Shown piece by piece: positions 41,782 through 51,443 of a stretch of 64,000 nt of DNA. Within the stretch, counting starts at the first letter, position 1. Every line of letters begins with the position of its first letter. Position numbers and translations under genes: made by a program. Below the pieces are notes generated by a model. That model ran no database searches. It was not told the DNA's origin and worked only from the letters and a program-made list of their open reading frames with translations. Origin of the DNA: Flavobacterium bernardetii (GTDB lineage: Bacteria; Bacteroidota; Bacteroidia; Flavobacteriales; Flavobacteriaceae); contig NZ_JAANOQ010000001.1 of assembly GCF_011305415.1 (NCBI RefSeq), forward strand, positions 1 through 64,000, in the 5' to 3' direction.

Positions 41782-42579
41782 ATGAAGTTTTTTAAACGAA
41801 TATTAAATATAATTACCATTTCACTATTATTAACCTCTTGTGTACCTTTTAAAGACACGCTTTATTTAGAGAAAAATAAAGATAGAGTGGCTGATATTGA
41901 GATTAATGCAGATGCTTACAAGCCTTATCGACTTCAGGTTGACGATATTCTTTCTGTAGAAATAAAATCGAATAATAATAAAGATGTTGAGGTTTTTAGT
42001 AAAACTGGAAATAATACATCAGGAATAGTTAATCAAGATCAATTATACTTTGACGGATATCAAATTGATGGTTTTGGAAATATTAGAATTCCTGTAATTG
42101 GTTTGGTTAATGTACAAGGTCAAACAGTAGATGAAGTTGGTAAGTTGTTAGAAAAAAAGTTATTAGAAGAATATTTTACTCCTGCTTCAAATCTTTTTGT
42201 TAATGTAAAATTAGCAGGAATTAGATACACAATTAATGGGGAAATTGGAAGTACTGGTACTAAAACAGTATATCAGGATAAATTAAATATTTTAGAAGCT
42301 ATTGCAAATTCTGGAGATATCCCAATTACTGGAAATAAGAAAGATGTTGTAGTAATGAGAAAAATTCCTACTGGTTATCAGTCTGAAACATTAGATTTAA
42401 CAGATGCTAAAGTGATAAATTCACCATATTTTTATTTAAAGCCGAACGATTATATTTACGTGAAGCCATTAAAACAAAAAAGCACAGGATTAGGGTTAAA
42501 TGGTTTACAAACCTTAACAACCGTAATTTCTTTGTTTGGAATAATAACAACAACTTACTTATTAGTAAAAAGTTTATAA
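41782..42579 (+). CDS. Polysaccharide export lipoprotein (Wza-like)
   Basis: The 265-residue protein has a lipoprotein signal (TISLLLTSC). It then has the Poly_export/SLBB arrangement: YRLQVDDILSVEIKS near residue 55, DGFGNIRIPVIGLVNVQGQT near 95, and an SLBB-like IRYTINGEIGSTGTK near 150. A C-terminal hydrophobic helix (LTTVISLFGIITTTYLLV) ends the protein. Proteins of this type form the outer-membrane exit of capsule and exopolysaccharide systems. It is shorter than E. coli Wza (about 380). The kinase gene follows after 9 bases. Confidence 0.9.
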   Translation: MKFFKRILNIITISLLLTSCVPFKDTLYLEKNKDRVADIEINADAYKPYRLQVDDILSVEIKSNNNKDVEVFSKTGNNTSGIVNQDQLYFDGYQIDGFGNIRIPVIGLVNVQGQTVDEVGKLLEKKLLEEYFTPASNLFVNVKLAGIRYTINGEIGSTGTKTVYQDKLNILEAIANSGDIPITGNKKDVVVMRKIPTGYQSETLDLTDAKVINSPYFYLKPNDYIYVKPLKQKSTGLGLNGLQTLTTVISLFGIITTTYLLVKSL

Positions 42580-42588
42580 AAGCATACT

Positions 42589-45066
42589 ATGTTCGATACT
42601 AAAGATATAAAATTAATAAGTGAAGGAGCAAGTTTTGATGTAAAAGCATTTTTAGTAAAATTGCTTGGACATTGGAAAATATTTTTGCTTTCTATGTCAA
42701 TTGCAATGTATTGGGCATATCATGTAAATATTAGAAAAGAAAGTATTTTCGGAATGGATGCTTCAATTGTTGTAAAAGATGATAGTAATCCTATGTTTTC
42801 TAATAATACTAGTTTAACTTTCAATTGGGGTGGAACTTCAGATAAGGTACAGACAGTAATCACAACCTTACGCTCTAGAACGCACAATGAAAAAGTTGTT
42901 GATAAATTACAATATTATATTAATTACTTAAGAAAAGGAGATTATTTTTATTCAGATGCTTATGGATCCATTCCATTTAAGGCAGTAATAAATAAACAAA
43001 GAGGTCAATTAGCCAATACGCATATTAGAATTAAACCAGTTTCAAATACAGAGTTTGAATTTGAAGTTGATTTTGGTGAAGCTAAAGAAGTCATGTTGTA
43101 CCATTATAGTGATTATTCAACAAGCGTTGTAAAAACACCTGGCAAAAAATTTTTAAGTAAATTTAAATTTAACCAAGAAATTAATCTTCCTTTTTTTAAT
43201 GGGCAAATTACTTTAGATTCTTCAAAACCTCTAAATCTTAATGAAGATATTTTTATTCAATTTATTGATTTTAATGGAGCTGTAGGCGCTTATAGAGGAA
43301 TAGGTGTAAATACAGATGTGAAAGCACTTTCTGTTATTATATTGGATATGCAAGGTTCTAATAAAGCGCGTTTAGTGGAGTATTTAAATTCTACAGTCGA
43401 TATATTAAGAGAAAACGAATTACAAAGTAAAAACCTTTTTGCAGTAAACACAATCCGATTTATTGATAGTACTCTAAATGTAATTGAAGGACAGCTTAAA
43501 AATACAGAATCCGATTTAAAGAATTTTAGAAAAAGCACAAATGTCTATGAATTAGAAGGCGGTGGCGTTAAACTTTCAGATGAAATTTCAAGTTTAGATT
43601 TGGAGCAAGATAATGTTAAACGAAAATTAGCCTTTTATAATTTTCTTAAAAGCTATTTAGAAAAAAATACAGATTATTCTAAATTACCAGCACCTGCAGT
43701 TGCTGGAATTGAAGATCCTAATGTAATTTCAAATGTTTCAAGATTAATTCAGTTGTCTATTGAAAGAGCAGAAAAAACATTTACGGTTAAGAATCAAAAT
43801 TTATATAAAGAATTAGATTCTCAAATGGAATCGATAAAAAAAGTACTTTTAAATAATATTGAAAGTTCAAAAAATGCTTTATCTGTTGACTTAAGAATTA
43901 TCAACGGAAAAATAAACAAAGCAGAAGGGTCAATAAGTCAATTACCTGAAAAAGAGCAAGATTATATTAATATTTCTAGAAAGTACGATTTAAAGGAAAA
44001 AATTTATAGTACATTTTTAGAAAAAAGAAGTGAAGCTGATATTGTAAAAGCAGCAAGTGTTTCTGATATCGAATTTATCGATTCTGCAAAAGATGTTGGT
44101 GGTGGTTTCAGAGGTCCAAAACGTTCTATAAATTATGTTTTAGCCATAATTGTTGGTTTCTTTTTGCCGTTTTTATATGTTTTAATTATTGCGTTATCTG
44201 ACACAAATATCAATACAACTCAAGAAATTTTACAATTAACAAAAATTCCTATTATCGGAGTTATTGGTAAGAAAAATACCGAAAATAACTTATCAGTATT
44301 CGAAAAACCAAAATCACCATTAGCAGAATCTTTTAGGGCAATTCGATCCTCACTACAGTTTTTGTCCAAGAAACATAATGTTGAAGGAACTAAAATCTTA
44401 ATGCTAACTTCGTCAATTTCTGGAGAAGGTAAATCATTTTGTTCTATAAATTTAGCAACTGTTTTTGCGTTAAGCGAAAAGAAAACGGTAATTGTAGGTT
44501 TAGATTTAAGAAAACCTAAAATCTTTGGAGATTTCAAAGTAGATAATAATTTAGGAGTAGTAAATTATTTAGTTGGGCAAAAAACAGTCGATGAAATCGT
44601 ATATAAATCGCACATTCCAAATTTAGATATTATTACCTCTGGACCAATTCCTCCAAATCCTTCAGAATTATTAATGAGTGATGCCATGGGAGAATTAATC
44701 GACGATTTAAAAACAAAATATGATTACATTATTTTAGATACACCTCCAGTTGGTCTGGTTTCAGACGCATTAGAATTATCTCATTTTGCTGATGCTACTT
44801 TATATGTGGTCAGACAAGCTTATACAAAACGCGGAATGCTTTCAGTAGTTAATGAAAAACACGTACGTGGTGAGTTGAAAAATGTGAGTATTATTTTCAA
44901 TGGTTTCCAAAATAAAGCCAAATATGGTTACGGGTATGGTTACGGGTATGGTTATGGAGCATACGGTTATGGTTATGGAGCGTATTATGAAGAAGAAAAA
45001 AAGCCAAAAACAAGAAAAGAAAAATTTTTAGATATGCTTAATTTCTCTAAAAAGAAAAATTCATAA
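42589..45066 (+). CDS. Wzc-like chain-length regulator and tyrosine kinase
   Basis: The 825-residue protein combines a Wzz-type periplasmic domain between two membrane helices (near residues 32-48 and 510-530, with coiled-coil-rich sequence between) and a cytoplasmic BY-kinase. Kinase motifs are Walker A TSSISGEGKSFCSINLA near 605, Walker A' VGLDLRKPK, and Walker B YIILDTPPVGLVSDA. The C-terminal tail has 11 tyrosines in Tyr-Gly repeats, the typical autophosphorylation cluster. It controls polymer length and export with the Wza-like protein. No tyrosine phosphatase gene was seen nearby. Confidence 0.92.
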   Translation: MFDTKDIKLISEGASFDVKAFLVKLLGHWKIFLLSMSIAMYWAYHVNIRKESIFGMDASIVVKDDSNPMFSNNTSLTFNWGGTSDKVQTVITTLRSRTHNEKVVDKLQYYINYLRKGDYFYSDAYGSIPFKAVINKQRGQLANTHIRIKPVSNTEFEFEVDFGEAKEVMLYHYSDYSTSVVKTPGKKFLSKFKFNQEINLPFFNGQITLDSSKPLNLNEDIFIQFIDFNGAVGAYRGIGVNTDVKALSVIILDMQGSNKARLVEYLNSTVDILRENELQSKNLFAVNTIRFIDSTLNVIEGQLKNTESDLKNFRKSTNVYELEGGGVKLSDEISSLDLEQDNVKRKLAFYNFLKSYLEKNTDYSKLPAPAVAGIEDPNVISNVSRLIQLSIERAEKTFTVKNQNLYKELDSQMESIKKVLLNNIESSKNALSVDLRIINGKINKAEGSISQLPEKEQDYINISRKYDLKEKIYSTFLEKRSEADIVKAASVSDIEFIDSAKDVGGGFRGPKRSINYVLAIIVGFFLPFLYVLIIALSDTNINTTQEILQLTKIPIIGVIGKKNTENNLSVFEKPKSPLAESFRAIRSSLQFLSKKHNVEGTKILMLTSSISGEGKSFCSINLATVFALSEKKTVIVGLDLRKPKIFGDFKVDNNLGVVNYLVGQKTVDEIVYKSHIPNLDIITSGPIPPNPSELLMSDAMGELIDDLKTKYDYIILDTPPVGLVSDALELSHFADATLYVVRQAYTKRGMLSVVNEKHVRGELKNVSIIFNGFQNKAKYGYGYGYGYGYGAYGYGYGAYYEEEKKPKTRKEKFLDMLNFSKKKNS
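44923..44990 (+). repeat. Tyr-Gly coding tandem repeat
   Basis: About five 12-base units of the type TATGGTTACGGG code for the Tyr-Gly tail of the Wzc-like kinase. Unit loss or gain would stay in frame and change the number of phosphorylatable tyrosines. Confidence 0.8.
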
Positions 45067-45071
45067 TCTAA

Positions 45072-46064
45072 ATGCAAAATTCAATTCAAAATAAAAAAAT
45101 AGTTATTACTGGTGGAGCCGGATTTATAGGCTCTAACTTGTGCGAGTACTTTTTGAAAAATAATAACCAAATTGTTTGTTTGGATAATTTTTCAACAGGA
45201 TTTAAGCATAATATTGATGGGTTTTTAAATAATCCAAATTTTACTTTAATTGAAGGTGATATTAGAGATTTTGAAACTTGTAAAAAAGCAGTTGAAAAAG
45301 CAGATTATGTTTTGCATCAAGCGGCTTTAGGAAGTGTGCCTCGTTCTATTAATGATCCAATTACTTCAAATGAAGTCAATGTTTCGGGTTTTTTAAATAT
45401 GTTACAAGCATCCAAAGAAGCGAATATAAAACGTTTTGTTTATGCCGCAAGTTCGTCAACTTATGGTGATTCTGAAGCATTACCTAAAGTGGAAGATGTT
45501 ATTGGGAAGCCTTTGTCGCCATATGCAATCACTAAATATGTAAACGAATTATACGCCGATGTTTTTAGTAAAACATACGGAATAGAAACTATCGGATTAA
45601 GATATTTTAATGTTTTCGGACGTCATCAAACGCCAAATGGAGCTTATGCGGCTGTAATCCCGAAATTTATTTCATTATTTATAAATCACGAAAGTCCAAT
45701 AATTAATGGTGATGGGAATTATTCTAGAGATTTTACCTATATAGACAATGTAATTCAAATGAATGAATTAGCTTTGCAGGCTCAAAATTCAGAAGCGATA
45801 AACCAAGTTTATAATACCGCTTTTGGAGAAAGAACAACTTTAAACGAATTAATAAAATATATAAAAGAATTTCTACTACCATACGATTCTGAGATTGAAA
45901 ATGTTTCTTGTATTTACGGCCCAAATAGAGGAGGAGACATTCCTCATTCTTTAGCAAGTATTGATAAAGCGAAAGAATTATTAGGCTATAATCCGAAATA
46001 TTCTATTAAAGATGGATTGAAAGAATCAATTGATTGGTATTGGAAAAATTTAAAAAAAGAATAA
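45072..46064 (+). CDS. UDP-N-acetylglucosamine 4-epimerase (WbpP/TviC type)
   Basis: The 330-residue extended SDR has the cofactor motif [18 protein letters not shown] near residue 12, [15 protein letters not shown] near 85 (the WbpP-like feature), a catalytic SSSTYGD, and the Y-x-x-x-K pair in [12 protein letters not shown] near 157. [21 protein letters not shown] follows. It most likely interconverts UDP-GlcNAc and UDP-GalNAc, or the corresponding uronates. Its pairing with a WbpA/TviB-like dehydrogenase 2 kb downstream supports a UDP-GalNAc-uronate route. Confidence 0.88.
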   Translation: MQNSIQNKKIVITGGAGFIGSNLCEYFLKNNNQIVCLDNFSTGFKHNIDGFLNNPNFTLIEGDIRDFETCKKAVEKADYVLHQAALGSVPRSINDPITSNEVNVSGFLNMLQASKEANIKRFVYAASSSTYGDSEALPKVEDVIGKPLSPYAITKYVNELYADVFSKTYGIETIGLRYFNVFGRHQTPNGAYAAVIPKFISLFINHESPIINGDGNYSRDFTYIDNVIQMNELALQAQNSEAINQVYNTAFGERTTLNELIKYIKEFLLPYDSEIENVSCIYGPNRGGDIPHSLASIDKAKELLGYNPKYSIKDGLKESIDWYWKNLKKE

Positions 46065-46065
46065 A

Positions 46066-47454
46066 ATGATTAAAAATATTTGTTGCATAGGCGCAGGATA
46101 TGTAGGTGGACCTACAATGGCAGTAATTGCTCAAAAATGTCCACATATTAAAGTTACAGTTGTCGATTTAAATCAAGATAGAATAAACGCTTGGAATAAT
46201 GAAGATTTAAGTTTATTACCTATTTATGAACCAGGTTTAGACGCAGTTGTTGGTGAAGCGAGAGGAAGAAATTTATTCTTTTCAACTGAAGTAGATAAAG
46301 CAATTGACGAAGCTGATGCGATTTTCATTTCTGTAAATACACCAACAAAAACATATGGTGTTGGAAAAGGTATGGCTGCTGATTTGAAATATATCGAATT
46401 ATGTGCCAGACAAATTGCTCGTGTAGCTAAAACAGATAAGATTGTTATTGAAAAATCTACTTTACCAGTTAGAACAGCTCAAGCAATTAAAGATATTTTA
46501 GATCATACAGGAAACGGTGTAAATTTTCAAATCTTATCTAACCCAGAATTCTTAGCAGAAGGAACAGCAATTGAAGATTTATTTGCTCCAGATAGAGTGC
46601 TTATTGGTGGCGACACTACTCCAGAAGGACAAGTAGCCATCAATAAATTAGTTGAGGTGTATGCCAATTGGGTAAACAGAGATAATATTTTAACCACTAA
46701 TGTTTGGTCTTCAGAATTATCAAAATTAACGGCAAACGCTTTCTTAGCTCAGCGTGTTTCTTCAATCAATGCGATGAGCGAATTGTGCGAAAAAACAGGT
46801 GCTGATGTAAATGAAGTGGCAAAAGCAATTGGTTTAGATAGTAGAATTGGTTCAAAATTCTTAAAATCATCTGTTGGTTTTGGAGGTTCTTGTTTCCAAA
46901 AAGATATTTTAAATTTAGTATACATCGCAAAATCTTACGGATTAAACGAAGTGGCCGACTATTGGGAACAAGTAATTATTATGAACGACCACCAAAAACG
47001 TCGTTTCTCAAAAAATATTATAAGTACTTTATATAATACCGTTTCAGGTAAAAAAATTGCTTTCTTAGGTTGGGCTTTCAAAAAAGACACTAATGATACT
47101 CGTGAATCAGCCGCGATTTATGTTGCCAATGATTTAATTAGCGAGCAAGCAAATATTGCTGTTTTCGATCCGAAAGTAGAAGCAGATCAAATTCATTTCG
47201 ATTTAAATTATTTAGAAACTCGCTCTGATGCTGAGAATAAAAAATATATTTCTATTGAAGATAATGGCTACAAAGCTTGTGAAAATGCACATGCTATTGC
47301 CGTTTTAACAGAATGGGATGAGTTTAAAACTTACGATTGGCAAAAAATATATGACAATATGTTAAAACCAGCATTCGTTTTTGATGGTAGAAACTTATTG
47401 AACAAAGCTGAATTAGAAAAAATTGGATTTATTTACCAAGCAATTGGGAGTTAG
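46066..47454 (+). CDS. ugd: UDP-glucose 6-dehydrogenase
   Basis: The 462-residue protein begins with NAD-binding [20 protein letters not shown]. It has the eukaryote-like UGDH features [10 protein letters not shown] and [34 protein letters not shown] near residue 160, and the catalytic cysteine in [17 protein letters not shown] near 280, with [16 protein letters not shown] later. It makes UDP-glucuronate. Its family branch differs from the second dehydrogenase at 48102, so two different uronic acids are likely made. The stop codon lies at the edge of the 16-base minisatellite. Confidence 0.92.
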   Translation: MIKNICCIGAGYVGGPTMAVIAQKCPHIKVTVVDLNQDRINAWNNEDLSLLPIYEPGLDAVVGEARGRNLFFSTEVDKAIDEADAIFISVNTPTKTYGVGKGMAADLKYIELCARQIARVAKTDKIVIEKSTLPVRTAQAIKDILDHTGNGVNFQILSNPEFLAEGTAIEDLFAPDRVLIGGDTTPEGQVAINKLVEVYANWVNRDNILTTNVWSSELSKLTANAFLAQRVSSINAMSELCEKTGADVNEVAKAIGLDSRIGSKFLKSSVGFGGSCFQKDILNLVYIAKSYGLNEVADYWEQVIIMNDHQKRRFSKNIISTLYNTVSGKKIAFLGWAFKKDTNDTRESAAIYVANDLISEQANIAVFDPKVEADQIHFDLNYLETRSDAENKKYISIEDNGYKACENAHAIAVLTEWDEFKTYDWQKIYDNMLKPAFVFDGRNLLNKAELEKIGFIYQAIGS

Positions 47455-47458
47455 ATTT

Positions 47459-47698
47459 GAGACTTTGAGAAGGGGAGACTTTGAGAAGAGGAGAGTTTGA
47501 GAAGGGGAGATTTTGAGAAAGGGAGATTTTGTGAAGGGGAGACTTTGTGAAGGGGAGACTTTGAGAAGGGGAGACTTTGAGAAGGGGAGAGTTTGAGAAG
47601 GGGAGAGTTTGAGAAGTGGAGAGTTTGAGAAGTGGAGATTTTGAGAAAGGGAGATTTTGAGAAGTGGAGACTTTGGGAAGAGGAGACTTTGAAAAAGA
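47459..47698. repeat. 16-base minisatellite, about 15 copies
   Basis: The unit is GAGACTTTGAGAAGGG with changes mainly at the fifth base and the last three. Fifteen units run head to tail from 47459 to 47698 without a break in phase, followed by a decayed sixteenth. It fills the gap between the UDP-glucose dehydrogenase and the four-helix-bundle gene. Because 16 is not a multiple of 3 and the unit lacks stops, the minus strand shows open frames, which I do not regard as genes. Confidence 0.95.
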
Positions 47699-47727
47699 GA
47701 TTTTGAGATTGAAAAATTGATAAAAGA

Positions 47728-48102
47728 ATGGCAAAAATTAGTACGCATAAAGATTTAAGAGTTTTTCAATTGGCTTTTGAGTTAAGTATGAAAATTTATA
47801 AAGTTTCGAAAAGTTTTCCTGTTGAAGAAAAATATTCATTGACAGATCAAGTTCGAAGAAGTTCTCGCTCCGTTTGCGCTAATTTAGCAGAAGCATTTAG
47901 AAAAAGAAGATATCCAAAGAATTTTGTGTCTAAATTATCTGATTGTGAAGCAGAAGCTGCCGAAACTCAAGTTTGGTTAGATTTTGCATTAGAATGTGAA
48001 TATGTAGATAATGAATTCTATAATGAGATTTATAAACAATACGATATGGTATTAGGAATGTTAGTAAAAATGATTGTTGAACCCGAAAAATGGAGTATTT
48101 AA
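47728..48102 (+). CDS. Four-helix-bundle protein (23S rRNA intervening-sequence family)
   Basis: The 124-residue protein matches the S23/IVP four-helix-bundle family: start HKDLRVFQLAFELSMKIYKV, then FPVEEKYSLTDQVRRSSRSV and NLAEAFRKRRY, and a C-terminal helix LGMLVKMIVEPEKW. Members occur inside 23S rRNA intervening sequences and often as single genes within polysaccharide clusters of Bacteroidota; the Avd protein of diversity-generating retroelements is a relative. No reverse transcriptase is near. The biochemical role is unknown, though nucleic-acid binding is suspected for relatives. It ends in a TAATG overlap with the next start. Confidence 0.9.
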   Translation: MAKISTHKDLRVFQLAFELSMKIYKVSKSFPVEEKYSLTDQVRRSSRSVCANLAEAFRKRRYPKNFVSKLSDCEAEAAETQVWLDFALECEYVDNEFYNEIYKQYDMVLGMLVKMIVEPEKWSI

Positions 48103-49412
48103 TGTCGCCAAATCATCAAATCACCCAATCACCAATTCGCCTTGCCATACTTGGTTTAGGATATGTTGGACTTCCGTTAGCAAGATTATTTGCCACGAAG
48201 TATCCTGTAATTGGTTTTGATATTAATGAACAAAGAATTTCCGAATTAAACAACGGAATCGATTTAACGTTAGAAGTTGAAGAAGATTTATTGAAATCGG
48301 TTTTAAAAAAGCATAATTCACAATTGACGACTAATTATTTACATTGTTCAAATAAATTAGAAGACATAGCCGATTGTAATTATTATATCGTGACGGTTCC
48401 AACTCCAGTTGATAAACACAATAAACCCGATTTAACTCCACTTTATAAAGCGAGTGAAACTGTTGCGAAAGTCTTAAAAAAAGGAGATATTGTGATTTAC
48501 GAATCAACTGTTTATCCAGGTGTAACAGAAGAAGAATGTGTACCCGTTTTAGAAAAATTATCAGGATTTAAATTTAATGTTGATTTTTTTGCAGGTTATT
48601 CTCCAGAAAGAATCAATCCAGGAGATAAAGAACATACTGTAGATAAAATTCTAAAAGTTACCGCAGGTTCCACTCCAGAAATTGGAAAAAAAGTTGATGC
48701 TTTATACAATAGTGTAATTACTGCCGGAACGCATTTAGCTCCAACAATTAAAGTTGCGGAAGCAGCAAAAGTTATAGAAAATTCACAACGTGATATTAAT
48801 ATTGCATTCGTAAATGAATTAGCAAAAATATTCAATATTCTAGATATTAATACACAAGATGTGTTAGAAGCTGCTGGTACAAAATGGAATTTCCTTCCTT
48901 TTAAACCTGGTTTAGTAGGCGGACATTGTATTGGTGTTGATCCTTATTATTTGGCTCAAAAAGCAATGGAAGCGGGTTATCATCCAGAAATTATTTTAGC
49001 GGGTCGTCGTATGAATGATAGTATGGGCGAATATGTTGCGTCTGAAGTTGTGAAACTAATGATTAAAAAAGAAATCGTTTTGCATAAAGCAGAATTATTG
49101 CTTTTAGGAGTTACTTTCAAAGAAAATTGTCCAGATGTACGAAACACAAAAATTGTAGATATCGTTCACGCTTTAAAAGAATACGGAATAAATATCACCA
49201 TTTACGATCCTTGGGCAAAACCTGAAGAAGTACTTCATGAATACGGAATTGTTACAACTAAAACGTTACCAGTATCTCAATTTGATGCCGTAATTTTAGG
49301 CGTTTCTCATGACGTTTTTAACGATCTTGATATCAGTTCATTAACAAAAAGTAATAATGTTGTTTATGATGTAAAAGGTTTCCTTACAGCTGAAGTTGAC
49401 GGAAGATTATAG
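48102..49412 (+). CDS. Nucleotide-sugar dehydrogenase (WbpA/TviB type)
   Basis: From ATG 48102 the product has 436 residues. NAD-binding ILGLGYVGLPLARLFATK starts near residue 16. VTVPTPVDKHNKPDLTPL lies near 100, YSPERINPGD near 165, and the catalytic cysteine is in GLVGGHCIGVDPYYLA near 268. These motifs fit UDP-HexNAc 6-dehydrogenases of the WbpA/TviB/WbpO group. The TAATG overlap with the previous stop makes 48102 more likely than the ATG at 48090. The first dozen residues (SPNHQITQSPIR) are coded by a simple AATCACC-type repeat and look like a recent extension. Confidence 0.88.
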   Translation: MSPNHQITQSPIRLAILGLGYVGLPLARLFATKYPVIGFDINEQRISELNNGIDLTLEVEEDLLKSVLKKHNSQLTTNYLHCSNKLEDIADCNYYIVTVPTPVDKHNKPDLTPLYKASETVAKVLKKGDIVIYESTVYPGVTEEECVPVLEKLSGFKFNVDFFAGYSPERINPGDKEHTVDKILKVTAGSTPEIGKKVDALYNSVITAGTHLAPTIKVAEAAKVIENSQRDINIAFVNELAKIFNILDINTQDVLEAAGTKWNFLPFKPGLVGGHCIGVDPYYLAQKAMEAGYHPEIILAGRRMNDSMGEYVASEVVKLMIKKEIVLHKAELLLLGVTFKENCPDVRNTKIVDIVHALKEYGINITIYDPWAKPEEVLHEYGIVTTKTLPVSQFDAVILGVSHDVFNDLDISSLTKSNNVVYDVKGFLTAEVDGRL

Positions 49413-49441
49413 ATTTTTAATTTTAATACATCCCAAATCTA

Positions 49442-50725
49442 TTGAAAGCAAAAATTAAATTCCTGCTCAATTCACAGTTGATAAAAGTTTCTTCATTTAC
49501 TTCAATTTCTACCTTTATAAAAATTGTAGCAACCTTTATTTCTGCAAAAGTTTTGGCTGTTTTTACTGGTCCAGCCGGTGTAGCCATGCTAGGTCAGTTA
49601 ACTAATTTTATTACAATTTTAATACAAGTTTCTACTGCAGCAACAGGAACAGGAATTGTAAAACTAACCGGTGAATTCAAAGACGATAAACCACAACTTA
49701 AAAAAGTAATTGATACTTCTTTTACCATCAATTTACTGTTTTCAGTTGTGGTTTTAATTGGATTTTTTCTTTTCCAAAATCAATTGACTCTTTTCGTTTT
49801 TAACGATTTAAAATACAAATGGTTGCTTTATTTTATCGCCATTGGAACGCCTTTTATTGCAATTAATAATTTTATTTTATCCGTAATTTCAGGATTGCAG
49901 TATTTTAAAAAATATGTAATTATAAATATTTTTGCTAGTATAATTAGTGTTTTACTAACCGTTTTTTTGGTCTATTTCTATAGGATTGATGGCGCACTTT
50001 TGGCTTATGTTTTAACGCAAACAATCATCTTTTTTGTAAGTTTGTTTTATAGCAAATCTGTACAATGGAGAGAAACTATAGCTTTTCATGTTGATAAAAC
50101 CATCGTAAAAAAACTATCTCACTTTTCTTTATATGTTATTGTGAGTGCCTTCTGTTTTCCTTTTGCACAAATCCTAGTAAGAAACCTAATTATTGATAAA
50201 TTAGGAATTGATTCTGCCGGAATTTGGGAAGGAACCAACAGAATCTCAAGTATGTATTTACTACTAATTTCGAGCGCTATTGGCGTTTATTTTTTTCCGA
50301 AAATTAGTAGCGTTACAAATTCACAAGAAGTTAAAAGTGAATTAAATTTTGCTCTTAAAGTTTTTGGTTCTGTTACAATTATTGCAGGTTTACTTTTATT
50401 ACTATTAAAGAGTTTTATAATTCCTTTAGTGTTATCAAATAAGTTTTTACCAATAAATGAAATACTAGTTTTTCAAGTTTTTGGCGATGTTTTTTTAATC
50501 GCAAAAATGTTATTGTCGATGGTTTTATTGAGTCGAGCTAAAACTAAGATTATGATATTTTTTGAAATCATTTTCACTCTTATTTACGTTGTTTCAAACT
50601 ACTATTTTATTACAAATTTCCCAGAATTAAAAATGATTATTTTAGCATATCCTATATATTCAATTCTTTATTGTCTAACTTTGTTTTTAACATACAAAAC
50701 GATAATTGATGATTCTAAAAATTAA
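49442..50725 (+). CDS. Polysaccharide flippase (Wzx-like)
   Basis: The 427-residue protein has about 12 hydrophobic helices and the Wzx/MATE-like layout, with the N-terminal VLAVFTGPAGVAMLGQLTNF and NAT-type central loops (GTNRISSMYLLLISSAIGVYFFPKI near 275). It would flip lipid-linked repeat units across the inner membrane. The best start is a TTG at 49442, since no ATG precedes the first helix. It overlaps the next gene by 17 bases. Confidence 0.88.
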   Translation: MKAKIKFLLNSQLIKVSSFTSISTFIKIVATFISAKVLAVFTGPAGVAMLGQLTNFITILIQVSTAATGTGIVKLTGEFKDDKPQLKKVIDTSFTINLLFSVVVLIGFFLFQNQLTLFVFNDLKYKWLLYFIAIGTPFIAINNFILSVISGLQYFKKYVIINIFASIISVLLTVFLVYFYRIDGALLAYVLTQTIIFFVSLFYSKSVQWRETIAFHVDKTIVKKLSHFSLYVIVSAFCFPFAQILVRNLIIDKLGIDSAGIWEGTNRISSMYLLLISSAIGVYFFPKISSVTNSQEVKSELNFALKVFGSVTIIAGLLLLLLKSFIIPLVLSNKFLPINEILVFQVFGDVFLIAKMLLSMVLLSRAKTKIMIFFEIIFTLIYVVSNYYFITNFPELKMIILAYPIYSILYCLTLFLTYKTIIDDSKN

Positions 50726-51443
50726 ATTATTAGTTGCTAAAATTCTAGTTAACGATTTTTCTGGAAAACTAATTTCTATTTTATTCTCAAATAAAATTCC
50801 TTTTCATAATTTAAGAATTGATATTTCAAATCCTGTAATTAGAAAAAGAATCGCGGCATCTTTATATTTTAAAACCTACGAAAGTGCTGAAGTACGTTTT
50901 ATTTCTAAATATTTAAAAGATTACGATGGAACAATAGTAGAATTAAGTGCAAGTATTGGTGTCGTTTCTTCCACTTTAGCCAAAGCCAATCCTAAAGCTA
51001 CTTTGTATTCTTTTGAAGCGGATAAGCGATTTATTCCTATCATTGAAAATAATTTCAAAATTAATAACATAACAAATGCGAATTGTTTTAATGAAATTAT
51101 TGGTGCTTCAGGTTACGAATTCATTCCTGGTGAAGATAATACCATGGGGAAAATTTCAAAAACAACTTCGGAATCTAATCAAATGACTTCGTTATCTTTA
51201 TTGATTAAAAAATATAATTTTTCAGAATTTGTTTTAGTTTCTGATATTGAAGGTGCCGAATATTTTGTACTAAGTGAAGATAATGCTGTTTTTAATGCTA
51301 TTCCATTATTGATTATTGAATTGCATCCTATTATAATTGAAAATAAATTGATTTCAGTTGAAGCTTTAAAAGCAAGAATTGAATTTTTAGGATATCAAAT
51401 TTTAGAGCAATATGGTTCAAACATTGTTGCTAAAAGAAAATAA
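50709..51443 (+). CDS. FkbM family methyltransferase
   Basis: From ATG 50709 the product has 244 residues. It has the FkbM features: VELSASIGVVSSTLAKANP near residue 75 (the SAM-binding loop in a degenerate form), LYSFEADKRFIPIIENNFKI near 100, and SLSLLIKKYN with LVSDIEGAEYFVL near 175. It may methylate a sugar of the repeat unit. The usual GxGxG loop reads VELSASIGVV, so SAM binding is less certain. It starts inside the end of the flippase gene and is followed directly by the acyltransferase. Confidence 0.82.
   Translation: MILKIKLLVAKILVNDFSGKLISILFSNKIPFHNLRIDISNPVIRKRIAASLYFKTYESAEVRFISKYLKDYDGTIVELSASIGVVSSTLAKANPKATLYSFEADKRFIPIIENNFKINNITNANCFNEIIGASGYEFIPGEDNTMGKISKTTSESNQMTSLSLLIKKYNFSEFVLVSDIEGAEYFVLSEDNAVFNAIPLLIIELHPIIIENKLISVEALKARIEFLGYQILEQYGSNIVAKRK

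Noticed and set aside
47413..47748. Open frames on the minus strand across the 16-base minisatellite (repeats of SPLLK and SPSQ).
   Set aside because: They are open only because the repeat unit has no stop codon in any phase. Two overlapping frames are open at once, and there is no start context or promoter.
47728..48102. Diversity-generating retroelement, because the four-helix-bundle protein is related to Avd.
   Set aside because: No reverse transcriptase and no template/variable repeat pair with adenine-biased changes were seen.
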